Positions 20,990 through 32,900 of a stretch of 39,922 nucleotides of DNA are shown here, piece by piece. The DNA comes from a virus: IMG/VR virus record IMGVR_UViG_3300042549_008298, positions 1-39,922 of that record; one strand, 5' to 3'. The first letter of the stretch is position 1; every line of letters starts with the position of its first letter. Made by a program: the position numbers and the translations under genes. A model generated the notes under the pieces. That model was not told the origin of the DNA, did no database searches, and saw only the letters and a program-made list of their open reading frames with translations.

Positions 20990-23900
20990 ATGCCCGGCCT
21001 CCAAGACCTCCTTCGCAATCCTCGCCGCCTCCGCCAGTTCGCCGAAACGCCAGGAAACGCCCTCGCCGCCCTCGACTACGCCAGCCAGGCCCGATTGGGG
21101 CGCAGGCCCGCTAGTCGCGCCAGCCAAGCCAAAGAGGACGAGCCGAACACACTAGAAACGGGCGAAGTCATTGAGCAGGTTCAGTTGCCCGACGGCAGCC
21201 TTGTGAAGCCAGCCACGGAGTCGGGCCGTCTAGTGAAGGCCCCCGGCAAGTCAAACCTTTATCTCGACCCGACCACGGGCGAGCCCTACAACGCCGACCC
21301 CACCCAGCCAACTGGGCTACGTTCCGCGTGGAACAATGCCCGGCAGGTCACAAAAGACGGCAAGGTGTTTAAAACCATCTCTGGCGTAGGCGAGCGCGAG
21401 CTAGGCCCCGACCCGAAGGCAGCCGAAGACGCCGCCAAGGCAGAGGCCAAGCGGGCAGCCGAGGACAAGCGGCAGGCTTTCGCTCGCGAACAACGCAAGT
21501 ATCTGCGTGATGCAATTACAGGCGAGCCCGTGCCACTCCAGACAGATGAGGAATGGGCAGCCGCCAAGCAGGCCAAGCAGGCGAAGTTGGATGAGGGCGC
21601 GCGGGTGAAGCGGCTCAAAGATCAGGCCGACGTGATCGACCTCGAAGCCGACCGTATCAGCCTCACCGCCCCCAAACCCGCTAAAGAAGACGAGGAGGCA
21701 TTCAACGCCGCCGAGTCCGCCCTGAGTCAGTTCGCCGCCGGGCAGGACATGGAAAAAGCAGCCGCCAAGTATGCCGCCGCGCCCGCCACCGACGAGGCTA
21801 GCCAGCAGGCCAAGGCTGCCGCCGAAAACTACCTTGCCTACAAGGATAAAGTGAAGCCTGCCAAAGAGGCTGAAAAGAAGGTGCAGGAACTCAAGCTCCG
21901 CGCCCTCGACATCAAAGAGCAGATCATCAACCCGCAAAAGTGGAAGGCAGGCAAGACCGCCAGCCTAGCCGCCCTGCCAGACGACGACCTAGTGGCCGAA
22001 GTGAAGGCGCAGGCCGACATCATCAACGAGCAGGAAGAACAGGCCGTTGGCACCCTCGACACCATCACTAAAGGCCGAAACGCCATTGTCGCCGAACTCA
22101 ATTCCTTCAACGAAGAGTTTCAGAGTCAAGCCGAGCAAGGTTTGACCGCCGAAGAAATGGCCGCCCTCGACATCCAGAAGGCCCGCCTAGAGCAGTCCCT
22201 TGCCGACTACGACGAGCACAACGGCGAAGCCAAGGCCGAGTCAGACGCCGCCTTGAAGGCCGCCGCAGACCGCCGGGACGTGCTGGCCGTGGCTGGCACC
22301 GAGCTAGAAGGCCGGGCCGCCAAGCAGGCCAAAGCCGCCGCCACAGCAAAGGCCAAGTCTGAGACGCTCGCCAAGGCCAAGCCTCTCTATGAGGGGTGGG
22401 CAAAAGGCCTTTACTCCGATGACTGGCGCACAGAAGAGGAAACGCCACGCCTAGCCCAGGAGGCCGCCAAGGCTGGCCTGGATGTGGCAAGCGCCAAGGA
22501 GGCGTTGCAGACCTACCGCCAGCTCGACTGGAGCAACACCCGCCGCGACCCTAAGACCGGCCAGCCCATCGCCGAAGAAGTCCGCACGCTTCCAGACGGC
22601 AACGTGACCGTCAACCCGACCATGTGGGGCGATGCCGATGCCTACAAGAAGGCCGTGGACGCCAGCCAGGGCACGCCAGAAGGCAAGGCTAAGGCACTCG
22701 AAGCCTTCCCCAAACTCCAAGAGATTCACGCCGAGAAGGCCGTGGAGATCCTGAGCCAGTCCGCCAACATCCCCGGCGCTGACAACTTCATGGCATGGCG
22801 CGAGCGCAAGATTGAAGAAGACCAAGCCACGCAGGGCAAGCTAGGCTTCGCCCGCCAGTCCCCCGCCAAGCAGGCCATCGCCTACATGGAGGAAATGAAG
22901 AATCGTTCATGGTTCCGCAAAGCAGGCGAGCAGGTGGGCTTGGGCCTACTGGCAGGCTTCCAAGACATCGCCACGCAGGCGCTAGGAGTGGGCGCAATGG
23001 TAACAGGTTCCGAAACACTCGCCGACCTTGCCGCCGCCAACACTGAGAACACCCAAAGCGTCGTGGGCGCGCAGAACCTCGAAGGCTCCGACACTGATTA
23101 CGCCCTCCGCGTGATGGGCATGGGCGCACGCATGACGCCCGCCGTGGCCGCCATGATCGCCGGGGCAGGAGCCGTGGGCGGGGGCCTTGGCACTGCCGCC
23201 GTTCTGGCAGGCGGGCAGACAGCCGGGAGCATGTTCGCCGACCTCTACCGCACCGCCAAAGAAGACGCCGGGCTTAGCCATGGCGAGGCATGGAAGAAGG
23301 CCGCCTTGCCTGCCGCCTTGGCTGGCACAATCACCGGCCTACTCACGAAGGGCATGGGCGCGACTGGTTTGGAGCGTGTGTTCTCCGACACTGCCACGCA
23401 GGAAACAGCGCGGAACACCTTCAAGGCCATGCTTGGGCAGTTCGTCAAAGGAGCCGCCGAGGAACTTCCCGAGGAAATCGCCGACGAGTATTTTACCACC
23501 ATCCTGCAAGAGTCCGCAGCATCCGCCGATCCCGTCGCTACGTTCAAGAACTTCGCCAACACCCTGCCCGAGCTGGCAGGCGTGACAGCCCTCATGGGCG
23601 GTGCAGGCGCTCTCATGCAGGCCCGCCGCCAAGCAGGCACCGAAGGCCCCGGCATGGCCCCGCCCCCAGAGGCAGGCAGCCCAGCCATGCCCGTGCAGCC
23701 CCGCCCGGCTGAACTCCCCAGCATTTCAAAGACGGGACTCGAAAAAGCAGCCCGAGCACGTCTTGCCTCTTTGCGGGCAAAGAAGGATGGCGAGTTCACA
23801 CTTGGTAAAGATGGCACGCCTGAGCAAGTGACTATCGGTGCCCGCCTTACCGAAGCCGAAGAAAAAACCCTCAAACTGCTAGAGGACTCGTTGGAAGGTG

Positions 23901-26900
23901 GACCCAATCCTGACGTAGAGGCACTGGCCGCAGCTTTTGGCTACAAACTAAAGGAAACCATTGTTGTCGATGATACTCCGACATCTGCCAGTGCCGATGT
24001 GGCGGAGATGGTCGCCAAGTTCAACCCCACGGGCGCGACACCTCTCCCGCAGTCCGTAGCCGCCACAGCCAAGCGCACAGGCAGGCCGCCCGCCGCCGTG
24101 GCTAGGCAGGCCGCCGCAGGTGTGGTCAAGATCGCCCAGGGCCAGAGCCTTGAAAGCCTCGACATCGAGGAGCAGGAGGCGCTTGGATTTGTCAACAAAG
24201 GCGGGAAGATCACGCTAGATACCAAGGTTACGCCCCTCATTTACCTCTACAAAGACAAGCCCGTGCTCCGCAACGCCGCCGCCGAGTGGCTGACAGACGA
24301 GGCCCAGGAAGGCTTGGCGGGCTTGGTCAACCTCACCGAGGCCGAGCGAAAGGCCCAGATCGACGCCGAAGAGGCCGCCGCCAAGGCCAAGCCAGCCGCA
24401 TCGCCAACCAAGAAAGCGAGGCCGTCCGAAATCGAAGATTGGGATTGGACAGAAAAAGGCAAGGTTCGCCGCAGAGCCACAGACGAGTGGTTTGAAGAAG
24501 GCATGGCAAACGAAGATGTGAACGCCGCCTTTGAGCGTGCTCACAGTGTAGGAGGTGAAAACCTTGCCACACACGGAATGGCGAAGTATGGCACCCTATC
24601 AGGAGCGTTCGACGCTCTTATGGGGCTGCTGCAAAACAATGTAGATCCCACTCGCGGCAAGCGTGGCAGTGTAGAGCCAGGGGGGCTCGATGTGGCTCCT
24701 CTTACAGTAGGAAAGGGATCAGCAGCAGCGATGGCTGGCACGACTGGTGGAGGAACCTCTTATAGAGATGGCCCCTTTATTTTGGTGCAATCAGCCGCAG
24801 AATCCAAAAAGGGGAAAGGCATCAAAGATATGGCATCCGTGAGCGCCATTCTTGTCAATGACGCCAACGCTGGACAACTTGAGGCTATCCGCAGAGAGGT
24901 CCACAAACTGCGTCCCGACATCATCGTAGAGCTTTACAGCAAAGCCGACGAAGTGGCACGCCAACTCAACCAGCCCGCCAAGAAAAAGGCTGGACAGGCC
25001 GCGCCTGCCAAGGCAGAATCCACACCGCAGGCTGGTCCAGAGGTTAAGACATCTGACTCATTATCAGAAAACGAGGGTTCAACTCCTTCGCCTGCAACCA
25101 CATTGGATGCTGAGATGGATAGGGCGCACGCGGAATGGCAGGCAGGTAAGAAGGAGGTCGATGATGCTTTCAATGCCACAGAGCCACACTCTAAAGAGCG
25201 CAAAGAGGCGAGGGAAAAGAGAAAGCAGTGGGAGGAGAAGAATGGGCAGGTGCCACCACCATCATCCAGCAATCCACTGTCCGATGTCGGAGCCTTATCC
25301 AACAAGGACTCAGACACCAAGTTCTCACTGGCTGGAACCGGCTGGAGGCTGACCGGCGCAAAGGAAACGTCCATCCGTGGCAAGACCATCCTCTACGTTA
25401 CGAACGGCAAGGACGGCGGCTGGGTGGAAGAGATCGACCTAACCGATCAACATCGCCAGATTCTTGGCCGTTCAGATGAAGTCGTGCCCGTGGAGGAAAA
25501 AGCTCCGCCCGATCGCACGGCAAGCGCCTTTGCCAAGGCCGCCGCAGAGGCAGATGCCGCCAACGATGCGCCAGCACCGGCACAAGAATCGCCTCCTGAG
25601 CCTGCACCAGCAGCTACGCCAACCGGCCTAAGCCCCGCCCAAGAGGCCATCGCCACGCCCGAGCAGCCCCCCGCCGCCCCAGAGCCAGACCTGACACCCA
25701 AGCAGGCCGACCAGATGGCACGGGCCAAGGCTGCCCACGAAAAGAGCAAGGCCACCATTCAAAGGATGGAGAACGACCCCGAGATTAGAGCCAAGAAGCT
25801 CTACGCTGAGGGCATGAGATTTGCCGCCATCAAGCGCCAGATAACCGGCAAGCTGACAGGCAAAGAGCAGGAAGCCAAAGCCAAGCGCGAGGCCAGCAAC
25901 TACGAAGGCAAGGCCGTGTCCGTGGACGGCAAGAACGCCGAAGTCATCGGCAACGCCTTTGGCAAAGTTAAAGTGAAGTTTGAGGACGGCACCAAGGCCA
26001 CTGTGCCCGCCGCCAAGATCAAGCCGCCAGTCGAGGCCGTGCCTGCGCCGGAGGCTGATAAAGTTGAACCTTACGACTTCTCGGCAGCAGGAAAAGAAAA
26101 CGACCAACGATATAAAAGTGCGCTAGAAAAAGCTGGCAACGCAAAGGCCGTGGAAATGCAAAGCCCTACCTTCCCAGGATTGAAGGTGGTCATCACTAAA
26201 GATCCAGAAAATCCGACTAAATGGCGAGCATCACGCTTCGATGCCAAAGGAGCGTCTGGACATCAAGTGTTTGATACCTTTGAAGAAGCGATTGCAGATT
26301 TCACAGGCAAATCAATAGGTCCATCATTTGGGCGTGATTTCGTTGTTACAAGAACATCGGGAGCCCGTAAGTTTGAATCAAAACTGCCCAAAAACCTACT
26401 TGGAGCCTTGCAAGCCCAAGAGCAGGCACATAAACAGGAAAAAACATTCAATATTCCTTCTTTTGAGGAATCCGGCATTACAGACAAAGCTATTCTAAAA
26501 GAGCTTGTTTCTAAAGGTTTGGCGGCAAAAGAATATGGTAAACACACGCCAACATTCACCGCCGCCGCCGAGCTAGCCCACTCAAAAGGCCAGCCGTTCT
26601 GGCCGGGCGAATTTCCAATTGAGCCCGCCCAGACACAAGCCCGCCCCCAAGGCGGCCAGACCGAGGAGGCTAAAGAATTTAGGCGCGTAACGAATCAATC
26701 TATTCAACTAGGGGAATTAGCCCAACAGTCGAGAGACGCGAAAGTTGCAAGACAGACAGAAGCAGAGCAAAGGCTGCAATCACTTAGCGATGCCGATCTT
26801 CTCGGCATGGATAAAAACGAACTAAACGATCTTCACGCTGATTTGACACGCGGGCTTGGGCATCCATATCCAGATAAACAGGTGCTCCTGCGGCAATTAA

Positions 26901-29900
26901 ATAAACTCCGCCAACCCGCCCAGGCCGGGCAGGAAGAGGCCAGCCAGCCTGCGCCTGCCGCCAAGCCGCCTGAGCAGATGACGCCGGAGGAGTGGAGAAA
27001 CAATCACTTTGATGAAAATGAAGACCGTGGACTGCCTGCCGACTACTTTGCAGACCACCAATTCAATGAGACGCGCAAAAACAAAACACAAGTCTCGTCC
27101 GTAAACGGTATCGACTTCCTCACAGATCAATACGGTGGAGTCCACGCTTTCGACGGCGAAAAAAACGTGGGGTATGGCGACGGTAAAGCGTTTGTAGTGG
27201 AGCCCGCATACCAGCGGCGCGGCATAGGCACCGAGATAATCGCGATAGCAAAAAAGGAACTGCCAACAAAGAGAATCGGAAGCCAGACGGCAGCCGGGCA
27301 GGCATTGGTGGCAAGTTTCCACAAGCGCATTCTCGCAGATGCCACCAAAGCAAATAGCCCCGTCAACGCTGCCGCCGTGGACGCCTACGGCATCGCCCTC
27401 CCCGAGGGCTACACCCGCGAAGGCGACCTCTACGTTTACCGCCCCGCCCCCAGCCCGGCCCCAGCCAGCCAGCTAGCCGGGCAGGCGGAGGCCACCAGCC
27501 TTGAAGATGGCGTATTTAGTTATTTGCAGAACAAATATACGGACAAGGAGATTATTGAGATCGCCACAAGGAATAAACGTGGTGCCGAGATAGTCCGTGA
27601 ACTCAAAAAAGAAGGGCTGATTACAAAATCAGGCGAGTTTAAGCGCGTCGAAAAAACAGATCCAGAAACAGGAGAGAAGGTAACAATATCGCCAGGGCGT
27701 GACACATTTGAATTTCGCTGGGGTGTAATGGCTTGGGAACTTAGAGACACTGTGGAGGAATACGAGGCCACCAAAGCCAGCCAAGCCAAGGCCCAGCCCG
27801 CCCAGCCAGCCGGGCAGGCGGAGGCGTTCAAAGTGGGCGATTTTGTCCGCGCTAACGGGAAAGGCCCAGTCTTCAAGATTGAATCCATCGGCTCTGACGG
27901 GTGGTTGTATCTCGCCAACGGGCAAGGCTCATACTCAGCGGAAGATGCGGCAAAAATTCTTGTGAAATCCACCGAAGACGCTGCCACAAAAGAGGCGGTT
28001 AAAGGTGGATTCCCTGGATTTGATAGCCAGCCCGCCCAGCCGCCCCGCCCAGCCACGCCAGAGGGCCGGGCAGAGGCCGTCCTAGCCGAGTATGAGGCCA
28101 CCGTCCGCCAAAGCCTCGTCGGCAGGCCAGACAAGGCCGCCAAGGATTTGGCAGGCCGCAAGCTCGACCTTGCCAAGCGCCTGCGGGCTAGGCTCAAGGC
28201 CATGACAGGGGCCGTGGACTATGACGTTTACGCCAAAGAACTGCGCGAAAAGAGCGGAGAGTTGGAAGTCAAGCCAGTGGGCAGAAAGGGCAGCATCCTC
28301 TTCATCAACCCTGAAAAGCTCATTGACCGCCTCACCGCCAAGCACGCCACCACCGAGGCCGCCCGCGAAGGCATGGACACGTTCATTCTGCATGAGTTCA
28401 TCCACAAGGCCGCCATCGGTAACATGGATGGAGCCAAGATCATTGGCCTTTACAACCTTCTCACCCCCGAGGCCAAGGCCGCCAGCAAGGCCCTCTACCT
28501 CTCCGACAGTGGCCTTACCGACTTCTGGCAGGATGACAAGGAGTTTGCCGCAGCCCATGAATGGTTTGCCCAGCTAGTCGAAGCCCGTCTTCGCGGCAAG
28601 ATCAGCAACCAAGCCGAGATCGAGGCCAGCCAAGACCCGGCCTTCCGCGACCGCCTGCTTGCCCTGCTCCGCGACTTCGTGGCCCAGCTCCGCGACATCG
28701 CCAAACTTGTCACCGACAAGGCCCAAGCCGCCCGCATTGAGGCCGAGGCAGACGCCGTGCAGGCCATCGTGGCCGACATGGCCGCCAAGGCCGGGCTGGA
28801 GATACAGGCCGGGCCGGAGGCTGCCGGGCTAATTAACACGCGACCTCTTGAGGAGGCCGAGCGTAATGCGCGTAAACGCCTAGAAAGTTTGCAGTACCCA
28901 AGTGTGGGGGGCGGGAAAAGCGCCGACAAGGTTGACAAACTGCGGAAAGAATACGCGCAAGAGAAGGCGTCCAGACAAGCGGACCTAGATACTGCGAGCG
29001 CCAAACTCAAAGCCGCTTACGCGCAGAACGAGGCCCAGCCCGCCCCGCAGGCAAAGCCAGCCCAGGCCAGCCAGACCGATGAAGCCGACAAGGCACTTGC
29101 CGAGGCCTTCACCGGCCTGTTTCTGCCGCCTAGCGGGCTGCGTCTGAAACAGACAAGGGCCCAGTTGATTAAAGCTACCGAAGACTCTTCTGACTGGAAA
29201 GACTGGTATCAGCGCCACGAAGACACGCTCACCGAGTTTTTTGGTGTCGATGCAGACCTTTTCCAAAGAATCCTTTCTGTCACCTCCCAAGCGGCCTCAG
29301 TTAAGGCAAACGTAGGGCTGGCCCTGAAAGCGTATGTCCAACTCAAAACAGGCGCACCCTTTGAAGGCTATTTGCCTGCGGTGATTAAAAACCTGCAACG
29401 GGTCAAAGACGCCGCCCAGGTCCAAGGCCAAAAGATTGCAGCATACCAACAGGCCAACACCGGAGCCGACGAGGTCGTTGTTGTCGATCGGCATATCTCA
29501 AGGATGCTTTTTGGCGTTGATTCACCAACAGCAAAACAGTTTCAAAAAGGCCAGCAAGTGTTAACACAGATAGCAAACGTGCTAGGCTGGCAGCCAAGAC
29601 AAGTTCAAGCCGCTATGTGGGCGGCATCCATCCGAAAAGCAGGCAACACCCCAGAATCTTATGACTCTTACCTCCGAGAACTCAACAAACGCGGAACCCT
29701 CAACGACCGAATTGGATCGGTTGTTCCAACAGGTATCCAAAATCAAAGATCAGGAGGAAGTGGAGGACTTGATTCTACAGGAAGCAATCAAGCAAGCCTC
29801 CGACTTCCCCCGCAGGGCAGCCTAGAGCAAACCGACCTACCACGCGACCGCCGAGACGCCATGATGAAGGCGGCCTCTGTGCTGGTTGACGCAGGCGTGA

Positions 29901-32900
29901 AGACGCCAGCCGAGCTAGCCGCCCGCCTCGACAAGCTAGCCCCAGGCGGGCAGCTCCGGCAATACAGCCGGGCCTTTTGGCGGCTGATGACCGGCTTTGA
30001 CTCCACACTGGAAGAAAAGCCCGACTGGCAGGCCGTGTATCAGGCCAGCCCAGCCCCCGTGGCTGCCAAGGCCGACCAGACGCTTTGGGCGGACTTGAGT
30101 AGATTCTTTGCCTCGGAGAACTCAGACGGCAGCCGAGCAGCAGCCCTCAAAGACCTCAAGGCAGGAACCGCATCCGACGACGCCAAAGGCTACTTGATCG
30201 ACCTATTGGCTAACCCGAACTACAAAGGCACCGCCAAAAGTTTAGCCCCTCAGTTGATTGCACGCCTCAAGGCGACAATGCCGCCAGCAACCTCGCCAGA
30301 AGCGCCTACCACCGCAGAGGCAAACGTCCCCGTCACTGCTGAAATGGTGAGTAAGTGGTTCCGCGCCTACTATGGAGGCAATGCGCCCGTAACGAAGGTT
30401 CTGCCAGGATTGTTCAAAATCGGCGATTCACTCTATGGGCTTTACAGCGTCAACAAGCTCACAGACCAGCAGGTTTTGAATGGCGTTCCGTTTGGCGACA
30501 GTCAAATGCTTATCAAAGAGGAAGAGACTGCCGAAGAAGTCCCGGCCCTCCCAGCCTCCGTAACGCCAGCCCAGGCCGAGGCCGTAGCCGAAGAGGCCGC
30601 CATGCCTGAGCCAGCCAAGCAGGCCGCGCCGTTCGATGCCGCCGCCGCCAAGGGGCAGAAGAAGTTCCTACTAGCCGAGGTGGCTGCCGCCGTGAAGGCC
30701 GCGCCAAAGCGGGCGGACATGACACAGGAACAGAAGGACGCGATTACCAACCTTGAGGACAAGTTTCGTAATTGGGACAGCCTCAACGAAGAGGAGCGCA
30801 AGACGTATGCAAGCGAACTAGCCGCCGCCAAGGCAGATGCCGAGCGCCTGATTGGCTACGTCACCATTGAAGTGCCCGGCGACGGTACGTTCACCATCCT
30901 GAACGAGAAAGAAGCCCTCTACCGCTTCCAGAAGAAGGCCGATAAGTTCCCCGTCTCGCAGGCCAAGGACGACCTGCCAGCCAAGCCCACGGCCCAGGCC
31001 CCTACAGCGGTGCCAGCCCTCAAGAAGGCCAAGACCACGGCGGACGTGGTGGCGGCGGTGTTCCCGATGGTGTCCACGGACACGACACGCGGCGAAGGTT
31101 TGCAAAAAGTAAAAGGTGAAGGCGCTTACCTTTGGGCAACCAATGGCCGCTTTGCTGTGCGTGTAGAGCATGAAAATGGCGGAGGTAAAGGCCAAGAGGC
31201 TATCGTCTATGACGAAAAAGGTAATGCGCAGCCATGGCCCGAAGGTGAACAAAATCCAACGATGGAGGCAATCATCCCCGATGACAAAGCCTTCACGCCC
31301 TACACCCTCGACACCGCCCGCTGGTTCAGCCTGATGAGCCAAGCCCGAGCTATTATCAAAGAACTGCCAAATGAAAGTAGCACAGCCTCCAAAGCCGTCT
31401 CCCTCTACCGCAACCCAGACGGCAGCCTTGGCCTATTCGCTAGCGACATCAACCGAGGCGACTACGCCCACAACATCCAGCCCGAGGCCAAAATTCTCGC
31501 CGCCTACAGCCCCGACTACTTCCAGACCGTCCTGCGCGTAGCCCGCAACCTTGGCAACGAGCAGATTGAGCTACGCATTGGCGACGACGTAAGCCCCGCC
31601 ACCCTGCGGGCAGGCAAGGCCCTGTTTGTGCTTATGCCTATGCGCGTGAACGGAGCGCCCGCCTACGCCCCCCAGGCCGCCCGCCCGGCTCCGCCCGTCA
31701 CGGCAGAGGCCAGCCCGGCAGCCGAGCCGCCCGCCCAGCCGGGCCAGACCAGAGAAGAGGCAGCCGAGGCAGCCCGCGCCATCGCCGCCCAAGATCCATC
31801 CATTCCGCCACCAGCCCCAGACGACCTGGAAACCTTGCAAGCCCTGCGTGATCGTGCAAACCGCAAGCCTTACAGCTCAGATAAGCTAACGCCAGCCCGC
31901 TTAGCTGTGGGTATCCGCGCAGGATGGGTGACAAAAACCAAAGAGGCCAAGCTTACAGAAAAAGGAAGCTCCCAGCTATCTGAATGGCAACAGCAACAAA
32001 GCGCCCATGACAGTGCTTTAGGGGCCTTGTCTGATAAACTGGTGGATGAGGCCGTTTCCAAATGGGACCGCGAGAACGACCCTACCTCATGGGAGGCTAT
32101 CAACGCCGCCAAACAGGCCGCAGCCCAGCCGGGCCAAGAGGCGGCCCAGCCTGCCAGTATTGAGCAACGAATCAGCGAAGCCGAAGCCGCAGGTGTAGTT
32201 CTGTCCGAAAAGGACAAGAGCGAAATCCGCCGCCTAGACAAGGCTGCCGCCGACTTCACCAAACAAGCCAACCAGCTTTCTGGTTACGATCCCATGAACA
32301 AAGGGACCGCGTTCCCTATGGGCGTAGGTTACACCAAGATGACCAAACGCTCTTCCCAGCGCATCGACACAGGCGTTAAGAAGGCGGGCGAGGCCGTAGT
32401 GGCGTCAAACAAGGCCAAGGCCGCTACCGCCATGCTGGACAATCTTCTGGCGGGCAAGGGCACGGATGCCGACAAGGCAGCCAAAATAGAGCGCACCAAG
32501 GACTACCGCCGCGAAGTAGTCGCCAAACTGCTCAACTGGAAAAAGGGCGACAAGGTAGGAACCTTTGAAATCACCCGCATCAACAAGAACAGCGAAGGCT
32601 ACCCAACGTCCTATAACTTCAAAGGCGACGGCATCATTGCAGGCGTAAACGACAAGGTGGACGTGGTGAGAGAGGTGTTCAAAGGCAACCGCGCCGAGTT
32701 TGAGCAGATGGTCAACGCCGCCAAGCAGCCCAGCCAGCCTACCCAAGCGCCAGCCCCCGAAGGGCAGGGCGGGCAGGTGCAGCCAATCACAGGCTTTGAT
32801 AGCGCCCGAGCCTTCATTGCCCAACTCCGCAAAGGCGAAGTGACCGCCGAGCAAGTCCGCACGGCATGGGCACAGCTCAAAGCCCAGCGCCCAGCCATCT

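Noticed and set aside
20983-20992. GGAGA directly before the ATG of the giant gene as a Shine-Dalgarno
   Set aside because: The spacing to ATG is about 1 nt, too short for an SD; the promoter candidate suggests a leaderless start instead.
20871-21155. 94-codon frame opening MARLFCETCWTRWGRELWAG with two Cys pairs before the giant gene
   Set aside because: It overlaps the giant gene by about 165 nt, turns Ser/Pro/Thr-rich in the overlap like a shadow frame, and has no ribosome-binding signal. The Cys pairs are suggestive but not enough.
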